From assembly GCA_964360255.1 (NCBI GenBank), contig CAYHVK010000016.1, forward strand, positions 1 through 64,000: 64,000 nucleotides of DNA, given 5' to 3'. The stretch comes from CAYHVK01 sp964360255. Its GTDB lineage: Bacteria; Bdellovibrionota; Bdellovibrionia; Bdellovibrionales; UBA1609. The position numbers and the translations under genes were made by a program. The notes under the pieces are model-generated. The model was not told the origin of the DNA and searched no databases. It saw only the letters and a list, made by a program, of their open reading frames with translations. This document shows, one piece after another, positions 1 through 8,795 of this stretch; position 1 is the first letter of the stretch, and the number at the start of each line of letters is the position of its first letter.

Positions 1-36
1 AAGAAAGTTGTTGTCAAGCTGCGTAACGAGCCCTAG
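1..36 (+). CDS. ftsQ: C-terminal tail of FtsQ-like division protein (partial)
   Basis: Frame 1 reads KKVVVKLRNEP and then a TAG stop at 34-36, so a gene entering from the left ends here. The basic tail directly before ftsA fits the end of FtsQ, which usually precedes ftsA in the dcw cluster. Only 11 residues are visible, so the identity rests mainly on position. Confidence 0.45.
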   Translation, partial: KKVVVKLRNEP

Positions 37-94
37 GCTTTTATATAGATTTCATTGGACGAGATCTATGACGAAGCAACACTTGAGGACTCGG

Positions 95-1336
95 ATGTCA
101 CTCTACAACAAAAGTAAGCACCTAATTTGTGGCCTCGATATCGGCACGACGAAAGTTTCGTTTGTGATATCGACAGTCGGCCCACACGGCCTCGAAATCG
201 TGGGAGTAGGTTCTGCAGCCAACCCAGGCATGCGCCACGGAATGGTCGTCAACATCGATTCAACAACAGACGCTGTTCGCAAAGCTCGAGAGGAAGCCGA
301 GCTCATGTCGGGCCTTGAGGCACGAAGAGTTTGGGTGAGTCTCGGTGGAAGCCATATTCAATCTTTCGATTCATCAGGCATGGTGGCGGTTCGTAACTCA
401 GAAGTTTCACAAGAAGATGTGAACCGAGTGATCGAAGTAGCAAAAGCTGTTGCGATTCCTTCTGATAAACAAGTCCTTCACGTTTTACCAAAAGATTTCA
501 AAATTGATGGCCAAGAAGGGATCACTGATCCACTTGGAATGTCGGGTGTAAGACTTGAGTGCAATGTTCATATCGTAACTGGCAGCAAAACTATCATTCA
601 AAACGTTTTAAAAGTTTGTGAGCGCTCGGGCCTAGAAGTGGCTGGTCTTGTGCTTCAGCAACTTGCAACTTCAATTGCAGTGCTCAGCAAAGACGAAAAA
701 AATCTTGGTGTTTGCGTTGTCGATATCGGCGGCGGAACTACAGATTTAATCACTTACCAAAGAGGCAGCGTTGTTCATACAGCGACGATTCCGGTTGGTG
801 GTTTGAATTTCACTCATGACGTAGCAATGGGTTTACGTACAACTCAAGTGAATGCTGATGATCTGAAGCGTAAATACGGTTCGGCTTTGCCAGCGCTTAT
901 TACCAATGATGAATCAATCGAAGTTGAAACTGTTGGTGGTCGTCAGCCACGCTCTGTTTCTCGCTCGAGCCTTTGCCGTGTGATTGAAGCGCGAGCCGAA
1001 GAAACTCTTAAATTAATTCAAAAAGAAATCACAGATCGCGGTTATGCCGGAAAATTAGGTTCTGGAATTGTTTTGAGTGGTGGAGCCAGTGAACTTGCTG
1101 GCTTTATTGAAATGGGTGATTTTGTATTCGATATGCCAGCCCGTCTCGGCGTGCCGAATAAAACCGGAGGCTTAACAGATGTGGTGCGTAGCGCTTCGTT
1201 TGCAACAGTAGTCGGATTGCTCATGTACGGATTTGATATAGAAAAACCGAAATATGTTGAGCCTGAGGCAGACATTATTTCATCTAAAGTGAACGAAATG
1301 GGTCGTGTAATTAAAGGATTTTTGGGGAGGATATAA
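95..1336 (+). CDS. ftsA: Cell division protein FtsA
   Basis: FtsA is the actin-like ATPase that tethers FtsZ filaments to the inner membrane and recruits later divisome proteins. The 413-residue product has the actin-fold ATP-binding signatures: GLDIGTTK near the N-terminus, VVDIGGGTTD in the middle and VLSGGAS towards the C-terminus. The C-terminal tail (MGRVIKGFLGRI) is the expected amphipathic membrane-targeting helix. The frame is open upstream to position 8, but the ATG at 95 has a good ribosome site (TTGAGGAC) at the right distance and gives the normal family length. An ATG at 68 is the alternative. The stop overlaps the ftsZ start by one base, so the two are translationally coupled. 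Confidence 0.95.
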   Translation: MSLYNKSKHLICGLDIGTTKVSFVISTVGPHGLEIVGVGSAANPGMRHGMVVNIDSTTDAVRKAREEAELMSGLEARRVWVSLGGSHIQSFDSSGMVAVRNSEVSQEDVNRVIEVAKAVAIPSDKQVLHVLPKDFKIDGQEGITDPLGMSGVRLECNVHIVTGSKTIIQNVLKVCERSGLEVAGLVLQQLATSIAVLSKDEKNLGVCVVDIGGGTTDLITYQRGSVVHTATIPVGGLNFTHDVAMGLRTTQVNADDLKRKYGSALPALITNDESIEVETVGGRQPRSVSRSSLCRVIEARAEETLKLIQKEITDRGYAGKLGSGIVLSGGASELAGFIEMGDFVFDMPARLGVPNKTGGLTDVVRSASFATVVGLLMYGFDIEKPKYVEPEADIISSKVNEMGRVIKGFLGRI

Positions 1337-2901
1337 TGTTTGAACTAGAAGAAGCACAAAGTCTCGGAGCCAATATTAAAGTTATCGGTGTCGGTGGTGG
1401 TGGCGGTAACGCTGTCCAAACGATGATCGAGGGTGGCCTCTCTGGTGTAGAATTCGTAGTTGCGAATACCGACAGACAAGCACTTGAGTACAACAAAGCT
1501 CAAACTAAAATTCAATTAGGTCGCGAACTCACAAAGGGTCTCGGCGCCGGAGCCAATCCAGAAATCGGTAAGCGCGCAGCTATCGAGTCTTACAACGACA
1601 TCGTTGAGAAGCTCGAAGGCGCAGATATGGTTTTCGTTACTGGAGGCATGGGCGGCGGTACGGGTACTGGCGGTGCTCCAATCGTAGCGAAAATCGCTAA
1701 AGAACTCGGCGCTCTTACAATCGGTGTTGTGACTCGTCCCTTTATCTTCGAAGGTAAAAAGCGTAAAAAGCATGCTGATCTTGGTGTGACTGAGCTTCGC
1801 GAAAATGTTGATACATTGATCGTGATCCCAAACCAAAAATTGCTTTCTGTTTCTAGCGAAAAAACTCCACTTCTTGAGACCTTCAAAAGAGCGGATGAAG
1901 TTCTTCTTCAAGCCGTAAAAGGTATTTCTGATTTGATCAACATTCGTGGTTTGATTAACCTTGATTTCGCAGATATTCGTACTGTGATGGCCAACAAAGG
2001 TATGGCGATTATGGGTACAGGCGTAGCAAAAGGTGACAACCGCGCAGTAGAAGCGGCTTCGCAAGCCATCTCTTCACCTCTTCTTGAGAATATTTCAATT
2101 GAAGGTGCAACTGGCATTATCATTAATGTCACTGGTGGGCCAGATCTCACTCTTTGGGAAGTGAATGAAGCTTCGACTCTTATCACTGAAGCGGCTCATG
2201 AAGATGCAGAAGTGATCTTCGGTGCTGTAATTAATCCTGATATTTCTGAAGAAGTTCATGTGACAGTGATCGCAACTGGCTTTATCAATGAGAGCCGCGA
2301 CATGGTTTCTGATCAGCTCAATAGAATGCAATCAATGGCACAAGCACAGATGCACTCATCTATGCCATCAATGAGCCTACCTTCTGCGCCTACACAAAAT
2401 ATGGGCGCACCAGATATGGCTCAACAAGCTGAGATGTTTAGGCAGTTTATCGAAGCTCAAGGCTTAAAGGCTCAGCCGATGATGAACCAAAGCATGGGTC
2501 AGCCACAACAACATCAATCAATGCACCAACAGCATTCAGCACCGGCTTCGCAACAACAAGAAATGCCGACGCAAATGGCTCCTACTCACCACAACGTGAG
2601 CGCGCCATCAGCTCAACCGCTTCAACCTATGAAGTCGAACCCGAATGCAGCGCCAGTTGATAAGTCTTTACCTCGTGATTTACTCATCGCAAAAGCACGT
2701 GCTTACCGCGAACAACAAGGTGCTATGCCGAGTGAACCACAGCAACTTTCTATGCAAATGGAAGAGCCGGCCGATTCATTACAAAATGCACGTCGCATGG
2801 CTGAAGAAGTTGTTAAGTCACCATTTGACTCTGACAACCTCGATGTTCCAGCTTACCTCCGCCGCCAAGTTGAAAGAGACAGCGATCTCGGACCGGTGTA
2901 A
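1336..2901 (+). CDS. ftsZ: Cell division protein FtsZ with long Met/Gln-rich linker
   Basis: FtsZ is the tubulin-like GTPase that forms the cytokinetic ring. The glycine-rich GTP loop (GVGGGGGNAV) is near residue 20, the tubulin signature GGMGGGTGTG at residues 103-112, and the T7 synergy loop NLDFAD begins at N208. The GTPase core ends near residue 320. After it come about 170 residues of low-complexity linker rich in Met, Gln, Pro and Ser, then a conserved C-terminal peptide (LDVPAYLRRQ) that binds FtsA and other partners. At 521 residues it is longer than the usual 380-400 because of that linker. The ribosome site GGGAGGAT lies in the end of ftsA. Confidence 0.98.
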   Translation: MFELEEAQSLGANIKVIGVGGGGGNAVQTMIEGGLSGVEFVVANTDRQALEYNKAQTKIQLGRELTKGLGAGANPEIGKRAAIESYNDIVEKLEGADMVFVTGGMGGGTGTGGAPIVAKIAKELGALTIGVVTRPFIFEGKKRKKHADLGVTELRENVDTLIVIPNQKLLSVSSEKTPLLETFKRADEVLLQAVKGISDLINIRGLINLDFADIRTVMANKGMAIMGTGVAKGDNRAVEAASQAISSPLLENISIEGATGIIINVTGGPDLTLWEVNEASTLITEAAHEDAEVIFGAVINPDISEEVHVTVIATGFINESRDMVSDQLNRMQSMAQAQMHSSMPSMSLPSAPTQNMGAPDMAQQAEMFRQFIEAQGLKAQPMMNQSMGQPQQHQSMHQQHSAPASQQQEMPTQMAPTHHNVSAPSAQPLQPMKSNPNAAPVDKSLPRDLLIAKARAYREQQGAMPSEPQQLSMQMEEPADSLQNARRMAEEVVKSPFDSDNLDVPAYLRRQVERDSDLGPV

Positions 2902-2910
2902 TATCGGTTC

Positions 2911-3678
2911 GTGAGCGAACTTAAAGCCTACTTTTTATCTGATACCCACTTTCGAAGCCCTGATGATCTGCACTTTCAAAAACTTTTAAAGTTTCTGAAG
3001 CAGAAGCAGGGCTCTCAACATTTAAGCCATATATTTTTACTCGGTGATATTTTCGACATGTGGTTGTCGAATTACTCTTATTTCATCGAGCGTTGGTTGC
3101 CTCTCAACACCGAACTTTTACGTCTCAAACAAGCTGGCGTAGAAATTCATTATTTCGAAGGCAATCACGATCTTTTCCTTGAGCAATACTTCAAAGAGCA
3201 GCTCGGTTTTCATGTTCACAAAGGGCCCATCATTATGAAGCTGGGGCCGCATATTGTTCGTATGGAGCATGGCGACCAGATGGATCCGAGTGATTACGGC
3301 TATCGTTTCTTACGCTGGGTTTTGCGTACGGATTTTGTCGAGTGGCTGGCCCCGCGTTTACCCGGTGATAGAGTGGGTCGATTCGGCGAGAACATGTCGA
3401 ATAAAAGCCGGGCCGCCCATCACCATTCTGTGGGTACACCTGAGCATGCAGCTCGCTTGAAAGAATTAGTGAAGACTCATGCCCAGAAGTTTTTGGCTTC
3501 TGAAGACTTTTTCATTACAGGTCATATACATACCAAAATGGATTTCGACCTCACTTTACAATCTAACAATCATCTCACTCGCATTGTAAACCTAGGTACC
3601 TGGTATAATGACCAAGAGCCGCACCTTTACTGTTTAACTAGCAAGGGCGGCGAATTTGTAGGATTGAATGGATTATGA
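2911..3678 (+). CDS. Metallophosphoesterase, LpxH-like (UDP-2,3-diacylglucosamine diphosphatase family)
   Basis: The 255-residue product has the ordered calcineurin-type metal motifs: SDTHF near the N-terminus, GDIFDMW, GNHD and a C-terminal GHIHTK. The GDIFDMW and GNHD pattern and the length match LpxH, which cleaves UDP-2,3-diacylglucosamine to lipid X in lipid A synthesis at the inner membrane face. It starts with GTG ten bases after ftsZ and overlaps the following acyltransferase by four bases. Being coupled to a lipid acyltransferase supports a lipid role. Another phosphoesterase specificity cannot be excluded, and the usual LpxH GNRD is GNHD here. Confidence 0.7.
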   Translation: MSELKAYFLSDTHFRSPDDLHFQKLLKFLKQKQGSQHLSHIFLLGDIFDMWLSNYSYFIERWLPLNTELLRLKQAGVEIHYFEGNHDLFLEQYFKEQLGFHVHKGPIIMKLGPHIVRMEHGDQMDPSDYGYRFLRWVLRTDFVEWLAPRLPGDRVGRFGENMSNKSRAAHHHSVGTPEHAARLKELVKTHAQKFLASEDFFITGHIHTKMDFDLTLQSNNHLTRIVNLGTWYNDQEPHLYCLTSKGGEFVGLNGL

Positions 3679-4382
3679 TTAAGAAGAACATCAAATCTGC
3701 ATATCAAACCAAGAAAATTTTTACGAAGACTCTAGGCTACATTTTTCGTTCGTATGCTCCTGGTGTTTCCATTTTAGCTCTTAAAAAAGAGTGGGCCGAT
3801 GAGATTATTGATCTGCTCGGCTTTAAAGTTGAAGTGGTAGGCGAGGCACCTAAGAATAATTCGGTTATATTAATCGGCAATCATATCAGCTATGTCGACA
3901 TTATTGTCTTAATGTCTGTTCATCCGCAGGTGGTTTTCTTATCGAAGAAAGAAGTGGCTAGCTGGCCTGTTATTGGCGCAGCCGCTCGTAGAATAGGAAC
4001 TTTATTTGTTGATCGAAGCTCAAAGGAACACCGACAAAAAGTTCGTGGGAAAATTGGCGAGCTTCTCAGTCAGGGTGCACGGCATTTAGCTGTGTTTCCC
4101 TCGGGCACGACGACGCTTGATGAGGCTATTCCGTGGAAGAAGGGCATTTTTGAAATTGCTGCCGATCAAAAACTACCTCTGCAAACTTTTCGCATCAGCT
4201 ACAAACCGCTTCGCGCCTGTGCTTACATTGGCGAAGATAACCTTGTTCTGCATCTTATGAACCTTTTTAAAACTAAGAACAAAAAAGTTCGTTTTGAATG
4301 GCTGAAGCAGTATGAGGCCAGCGCCGAAAGCGAGTTTATCGTCGAAGTTCAAAATGAAACAGTCAAAGCTTTAATGATTTAG
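3675..4382 (+). CDS. 1-acyl-sn-glycerol-3-phosphate acyltransferase (PlsC-like)
   Basis: This 235-residue protein belongs to the PlsC acyltransferase family, which transfers an acyl chain to lysophosphatidate or a related lipid acceptor. The catalytic NHxxxxD box is visible as NHISYVD, followed by the substrate-binding FPSGTTT, a variant of the usual FPEGTRS in which Ser replaces Glu. Start and stop of neighbouring genes overlap as ATGA, so it is coupled to the LpxH-like gene. The altered FPEG block makes acceptor specificity uncertain. Confidence 0.8.
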   Translation: MIKKNIKSAYQTKKIFTKTLGYIFRSYAPGVSILALKKEWADEIIDLLGFKVEVVGEAPKNNSVILIGNHISYVDIIVLMSVHPQVVFLSKKEVASWPVIGAAARRIGTLFVDRSSKEHRQKVRGKIGELLSQGARHLAVFPSGTTTLDEAIPWKKGIFEIAADQKLPLQTFRISYKPLRACAYIGEDNLVLHLMNLFKTKNKKVRFEWLKQYEASAESEFIVEVQNETVKALMI

Positions 4383-4467
4383 GTCGCTGTCCGGTTTAAA
4401 AAAAGATCGAATGGACGGCCCGTCTATCTGAAATCAATTCTATTAGATCTGATTGTATTGGCACGTT

Positions 4468-4494
4468 TGCAATAGGTTATTGCATGTCTTGCAA
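4468..4494. promoter_or_regulatory. Overlapping dyads upstream of the toxin-antitoxin pair (candidate operator)
   Basis: Two inverted repeats share an arm. TGCAATA (4468-4474) pairs with TATTGCA (4478-4484) over a 3-base spacer, and TTGCA (4480-4484) pairs with TGCAA (4490-4494). They abut or cover the candidate -35 box. Toxin-antitoxin operons are usually autorepressed at such dyads by the antitoxin; binding here is inferred. Confidence 0.45.
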
Positions 4495-4518
4495 AATATA
4501 CCAAATTCGTTATATAAT
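4489..4518 (+). promoter_or_regulatory. Sigma-70 type promoter of the toxin-antitoxin pair
   Basis: TTGCAA (4489-4494), an 18-base spacer and a perfect TATAAT (4513-4518). The predicted start of transcription, near 4525, is only about three bases before the toxin ATG at 4528, so the message would be leaderless or nearly so. A 9-bp direct repeat ATTCGTTAT (4505-4513 and 4521-4529) flanks the -10 box. Confidence 0.55.
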
Positions 4519-4527
4519 GGATTCGTT

Positions 4528-4839
4528 ATGATCCTGATCTTTGTAAGTCAGGTTCATCGAGAAATTAAAAAAGCGCCAAGTGAATTTTTGTACCATTCAT
4601 ATTCACTGCTTGAGGAGTTATTGAGCGGAAAAACTCTTGGGATGCCAATATCGCGGCCTTTATATTCACTGTCTAAAGGCCTTCATGAGCTTCGTTTAAG
4701 TGGTAGGTCAGGGGAGTTTAGAGTATTTTATCTTATCAAGCGCGGAAATATTTATGTGCTTCATGCGTGCTTGAAGAAAACTGAAAAGATAGATATTAAG
4801 ACGAGAAATTTAATTTTAGCACGTATTCAAAGGTTGTGA
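4528..4839 (+). CDS. HigB/RelE-type toxin (phage Gp49-like family)
   Basis: The 103-residue product has the pattern of Gp49-like HigB toxins: a short N-terminal strand, a helical stretch ending LGMPIS, the core LHELRLSGRSGEFRVFY, then a strand and a basic LKKTEKID segment. Toxins of this kind are ribosome-dependent mRNA interferases. The frame is open further upstream (TTG at 4453), but the ATG at 4528 gives the family length and lies just after a strong -10 box. It is followed by an XRE antitoxin gene whose start overlaps or abuts its stop. The pair sits between unrelated housekeeping genes and is AT-rich, which suggests acquisition. Confidence 0.8.
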   Translation: MILIFVSQVHREIKKAPSEFLYHSYSLLEELLSGKTLGMPISRPLYSLSKGLHELRLSGRSGEFRVFYLIKRGNIYVLHACLKKTEKIDIKTRNLILARIQRL

Positions 4840-4841
4840 GC

Positions 4842-5147
4842 ATGGGAAAAAAAATTCGGCAAAAATTATACGTATATAAGAATGCTTATGATATGGGTCG
4901 AGCATTAGGCTTAACCGATTTTGAAATGCAGATTATAACGCAAAAGAAGAGAATAATTGAAAAACTTCGAGCTGTACGAGAAAAGCAAGGTATTTCACAA
5001 GCCCTCTTGGCTAAAATGGTGGCGAGCCAACAGCCTGCAATAGCAAGAATGGAGTCTGGATTAGTCACTGAAGTCAGTTTAGATTTTCTGTGTAAAGTGG
5101 CTTTAGCCCTAGGAGTTACTGTTACTATCGGCGCAAAGGTCGCTTAA
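4842..5147 (+). CDS. HigA-type antitoxin, XRE helix-turn-helix protein
   Basis: A 101-residue protein with an XRE/Cro helix-turn-helix: LRAVREKQGISQALLAKMV, then SQQPAIARMESG as recognition helix, and a closing segment LCKVALALGVTVTI. It should bind and neutralise the upstream toxin and repress the pair. Toxin-first order is typical of HigBA. The ATG at 4842 follows the toxin stop (4837-4839); a GTG at 4836 in the same frame would overlap it. The 3' end overlaps the convergent CNNM gene by four bases. Confidence 0.85.
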   Translation: MGKKIRQKLYVYKNAYDMGRALGLTDFEMQIITQKKRIIEKLRAVREKQGISQALLAKMVASQQPAIARMESGLVTEVSLDFLCKVALALGVTVTIGAKVA

Positions 5148-6211
5148 ACTTTAGGTCGGTTTTTAATCTGAAGCTCTTGAATTCTCTGAGCCATAATTTT
5201 CTTTAAGCGGCCATCTTCATCTTCGTCATAAATTTCGCCAATCACCTCTTCGAGGATATCTTCGAGAGTTACGATTCCAATGGGTGCGGCTTCTTGGTTC
5301 TGTACAATGGCCATATGGGTCTTTGTGGATTGCATAATGCGCAGTAAAGAAAGCAAAGGAAGGTTCGGAGAAATCATCAGCGGAGGACGTACAATCTTTT
5401 GCCAGTTTTCATCGGCAGCGGCGAGATAAGATAAAAATTCCTTCGAGTGAATAACGCCTTTAATGGTCAAATCGCTGAGTACCGGAATGCGCGTATGACG
5501 GCAGCGAACCATGGTAGCAATTACGTCTGCGGTTTTACTCTCAAAAGCGATCTTTTCAACGTCATCCCACGGGACAAGTACGTCAATGGCACGTTTTGTT
5601 TCAATATTCACAAGGTTAAACACCAGCTGCTTATGGCTCATTGATAAGCCGCCAAGATCCAAGTTTTGGCTCTCAACGTTCTGTGGGGTTTGCTGAGCGG
5701 GAGTCACTCGTGCAAAGAGCATAAGCGCGAGCTTCGTTGAGCTCTCTAGTAAGCTGACTAATGGAGAGAGAAAGATTTCGCCAAGACGTAAGAACGGGAG
5801 ACCGTTTAAGCTCACTCGAAGCGGCTGGCGGAGCGCAAATGTCTTCGGTACTAATTCACCCAAGACGACGCTGAAGTACGTAAGGGGAAGCACTACGATC
5901 ACAATAGCGATAGCGGCGCTCATGTGTTCGGAGAGTTCAAACTGCTTTTGAAACCATGGAGAAATCCAATCATCAGCACCGGCGCCACCAACAGCGGCCG
6001 AGACGGCTCCGACAAGGGTAATACCGATTTGAAGAACCGAAAGCGTGCGTTCTGGGTTTTCGCGGAGGCGAAGAAGCTCGAAAGCTTTCTTATCGCCCGT
6101 GCGTGATTTTTGACGAAGCTCAGGTTTGCCCACAGAGACGAAAGCCATCTCTAAAGCAGATAAAAGCGCATTCACAACAAGGCAGCAGGCGATAATTAGT
6201 AGTGTAGTCAT
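5144..6211 (-). CDS. CNNM/HlyC-type membrane protein with DUF21 and CBS domains
   Basis: The 355-residue product starts with a DUF21 membrane domain (about residues 1-190, several hydrophobic segments and the conserved ALEMAFVSVGKPELRQ entry), followed by a pair of CBS domains (about 205-330) with the usual HTRIPV and GIVTLEDILEEVIGEI signatures. Such proteins are linked to magnesium/cobalt homeostasis. The C-terminal CorC/HlyC domain found in many relatives is missing, as the protein ends about 25 residues after the second CBS. Its ATG overlaps the recN stop by four bases, placing it last in a prlC-nadK-recN-cnnm minus-strand run. Confidence 0.88.
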   Translation of the reverse strand: MTTLLIIACCLVVNALLSALEMAFVSVGKPELRQKSRTGDKKAFELLRLRENPERTLSVLQIGITLVGAVSAAVGGAGADDWISPWFQKQFELSEHMSAAIAIVIVVLPLTYFSVVLGELVPKTFALRQPLRVSLNGLPFLRLGEIFLSPLVSLLESSTKLALMLFARVTPAQQTPQNVESQNLDLGGLSMSHKQLVFNLVNIETKRAIDVLVPWDDVEKIAFESKTADVIATMVRCRHTRIPVLSDLTIKGVIHSKEFLSYLAAADENWQKIVRPPLMISPNLPLLSLLRIMQSTKTHMAIVQNQEAAPIGIVTLEDILEEVIGEIYDEDEDGRLKKIMAQRIQELQIKNRPKV

Positions 6212-7899
6212 CTTGGTGAGCTGAGCAATTCCTTCGCATGGTCGAGTGAGGCTTTGGTGATTTTCTCGCCCGATAACATGCGGGCGATCTCTTTCACTTG
6301 GCTTTCACGGTCGAGTTCAATGACTTCGGTTTTAACACCTTTAGAAGATTGAACTTTGTTAATTAAATGATGTGAGTCTGCGAAAGCCGCCACTTGCGGC
6401 AGATGTGTAATGCAAATCACTTGTTGGCCTTTAGCGATGGATTTGAGTTTCTTGCCCACTTTTTCAGCGGTCATGCCGCTGACGCCTGCATCCACTTCAT
6501 CGAAGAGGTACGTGCGTGGGTATTCTGAAGTGCCGACCACTCGTTTTAATGAGAGGAGAACGCGACTGAGCTCACCACCGCTGGCGAATTTCGCGAGGGC
6601 GCGAGGCTCGTCTTTTTTAGAAGGCTGAATCATAAATTCGATTTCTGAAATACCACTGGTCGTGACGGCCGGTAGCTGTCCAATTGAAATCAAGAAGAGA
6701 AGACCTTTCATGTTCAAGTCTTCTAGTTCTTTTTGAACGCTGTCTTCAAAAGTTTTAGCACCTTTTTGGCGCTTCTCGTGAAGCTGCTCGGCTTTTTTAC
6801 CGACGGTTTTTTCGATTTTAGAAATTTCAGCCTGCAAAGATTCAAGGCGTGACTCCGAGCCTTCTAAGCCAGAGATTTCGTCGGTGATATTTTTAAGCTC
6901 GGCGAGGATTTGCTCCACCGATGTACCATATTTTTTTTGAATACGACGAAGGCGGCTCATGCGCTCTTCCATTTCTTGTAGGGCTTCTGGATTTGACTGC
7001 AGTTGTTGTCCGTAATCACGAAGTTCGTAAACCACTTCTTCAATCAGAGTTTTCGCAGTCGTCAAAGGTTCGAGCTTCGCCTGTAGAGAAGGATCTTTCT
7101 GAGCTAACTCTGTACCTTTAGAGAGAATGCGGTGGATTCGAACGAGGGCCGAATCTTCTTGGCTATAAAGCGCTTCTTCGGCTTGGCTGACGAAGTCAGA
7201 GAGTTTTTCACTGCTCTTAAGGCGGAGCATTTGATTCTCAAGCTCGGTCTCTTCACCAATTTTAAGGCTCAGGCCTTCGATTTCATCGCGTTGAAACACA
7301 AGAAAGTCGAGGCGCTGAGTTTTTTGTTTCGCATTTTGCTGAAGATCTTCAAGTTCATTACGCAATTGTGACAGTTGCTCGAACTGTTTCTGTACTTCAT
7401 TACGAAGCGTCGTCGTGCCCAAATACTGATCGAGCATTTCAAGGTGATAAGCTTTTGATTGAAGATTGCGGTTCTCGTGCTGGCCTGTCATTTCAATCAG
7501 CGGGATATTGTGCCCAGTGATCTCAACAAGGGGAGACACGATTTCACGCAATTGCTGAAGCGTTGAGAGGCTGCCATTGATATAAACGCGGTTCTTGCCG
7601 TCTTTAGAAAGAATTCGGCGCACGACGAGAGTGTCATCATGTTCAATGCCAAGATCAGCCACGCGAGTTTTAATATCTTCGCGATCTGAAATATCGAAAA
7701 GACCTTCAACCGTAGCCTGATCGCAACCGGTTTTGATTGTTTCAGCTGTTGATTTATCGCCCATCAAAAGGGCTAAGCTTTTTAAGAGTAAAGATTTGCC
7801 TGAGCCGGTTTCACCGCTGAGAACATTAAAACCTTTTTTGAAAAACACATCTACACGATCGATAATCGCAAAATTTGCAACTTTCAGTTCCGTTAACAC
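6208..7899 (-). CDS. recN: DNA repair protein RecN
   Basis: RecN is an SMC-like ATPase recruited to double-strand breaks. The 563-residue product has the N-terminal ATPase half with Walker A GETGSGKS at residues 29-36, a central coiled coil (about 155-390) rich in Glu, Lys and Gln, and the C-terminal half with the ABC signature SGGELSRVLL and Walker B LFDEVDAGVSG, followed by a CITHLPQVAAFAD switch region. It starts with GTG behind a GGGG ribosome site 11 bases after the NAD kinase gene and overlaps the next gene by four bases. Confidence 0.95.
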   Translation of the reverse strand: MLTELKVANFAIIDRVDVFFKKGFNVLSGETGSGKSLLLKSLALLMGDKSTAETIKTGCDQATVEGLFDISDREDIKTRVADLGIEHDDTLVVRRILSKDGKNRVYINGSLSTLQQLREIVSPLVEITGHNIPLIEMTGQHENRNLQSKAYHLEMLDQYLGTTTLRNEVQKQFEQLSQLRNELEDLQQNAKQKTQRLDFLVFQRDEIEGLSLKIGEETELENQMLRLKSSEKLSDFVSQAEEALYSQEDSALVRIHRILSKGTELAQKDPSLQAKLEPLTTAKTLIEEVVYELRDYGQQLQSNPEALQEMEERMSRLRRIQKKYGTSVEQILAELKNITDEISGLEGSESRLESLQAEISKIEKTVGKKAEQLHEKRQKGAKTFEDSVQKELEDLNMKGLLFLISIGQLPAVTTSGISEIEFMIQPSKKDEPRALAKFASGGELSRVLLSLKRVVGTSEYPRTYLFDEVDAGVSGMTAEKVGKKLKSIAKGQQVICITHLPQVAAFADSHHLINKVQSSKGVKTEVIELDRESQVKEIARMLSGEKITKASLDHAKELLSSPR

Positions 7900-7910
7900 A
7901 GTAACCCCTT

Positions 7911-8792
7911 TTATCTTTCCCCAAACTTTAATTTTTCACGTAAGAGATCAAAGTAATTCACGCTCGGCTTCTTGATCATCCAACGGTCACACTGAGAGCG
8001 CGAAATCATCACTTCATCATTGGCCCGCAGATCGCCCGCATTGCGGCCATCGACAGCTAAAAAGGCTCTTTGTTTCTTATTCGAGATTTTAAAAGTCAAA
8101 GTCTGATCATCCGGAAAGATAATCGGACGATTTGTCAGAGCGTGTGGGCAGATCGGTGTAACAACAACCGATTTCACTTCTGGGTGAAGAATAGGGCCGC
8201 CAGCCGCTAAGTTATAGGCCGTAGAACCAGTTGGTGTTGAAATCACCAGACCATCGGCCTTCACTTCATTCACTAAGTGATTTTGCGAGAAGATTGAAAG
8301 ATTAATCAAGTGACTGAACGGTCCACGCTCAATGACCACGTCATTGAGGGCTCGCGATTCAATGACGATTTTACCAGCACGCTTGATTTTTACATCAATC
8401 ATGGCCCGTGGGCGAAGTTCCATTTGGTTTTTTAAAGTTAAATCAAGGGCGAGAAAGATATCTTCTTTACGGATATCCGTTAAGAATCCAAGTGAACCCA
8501 TATTCGCTCCCAATATAGGAGCATTATGTTGGCCAAGCATCTGAACCGCTTGAAGATAAGTGCCGTCCCCGCCGAGAACGACAACAAGATCCACTTTTGC
8601 CAACTGTGACATCTTCAGTTTAGGAACTTCGGGAATTTTCTGATCTGGATGGCTCCAGACGGTGAGTTTATTTTTCTGCAGCCAAGTTGTTACATCACTT
8701 GAAAATTTTAAAGCAGCCGGGGATTCTGGTCGGTAAACAATAACAACAGTTTTGATATTCGCGAGTGAGGGGCCCTTCTTGTTGCTTTTCAT
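7911..8792 (-). CDS. nadK: NAD kinase
   Basis: NAD kinase phosphorylates NAD to NADP, the only route to NADP in most bacteria. The 293-residue protein has the diagnostic GGDGTYL motif (GGDGT at 74-78), the second glycine-rich block STPTGSTAYNLAAGGPI and a final VDGRNAGDL. The substrate motif usually written NE is ND here (LNDVVIERG), a conservative change. It lies three bases after the oligopeptidase gene and just before recN; nadK-recN adjacency is common in bacteria. Confidence 0.93.
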   Translation of the reverse strand: MKSNKKGPSLANIKTVVIVYRPESPAALKFSSDVTTWLQKNKLTVWSHPDQKIPEVPKLKMSQLAKVDLVVVLGGDGTYLQAVQMLGQHNAPILGANMGSLGFLTDIRKEDIFLALDLTLKNQMELRPRAMIDVKIKRAGKIVIESRALNDVVIERGPFSHLINLSIFSQNHLVNEVKADGLVISTPTGSTAYNLAAGGPILHPEVKSVVVTPICPHALTNRPIIFPDDQTLTFKISNKKQRAFLAVDGRNAGDLRANDEVMISRSQCDRWMIKKPSVNYFDLLREKLKFGER

Positions 8793-8795
8793 ATT

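Noticed and set aside
1516..2064. Minus-strand open frame of 182 codons inside ftsZ
   Set aside because: Overlaps the conserved GTPase core and has no ribosome site or recognisable protein pattern.
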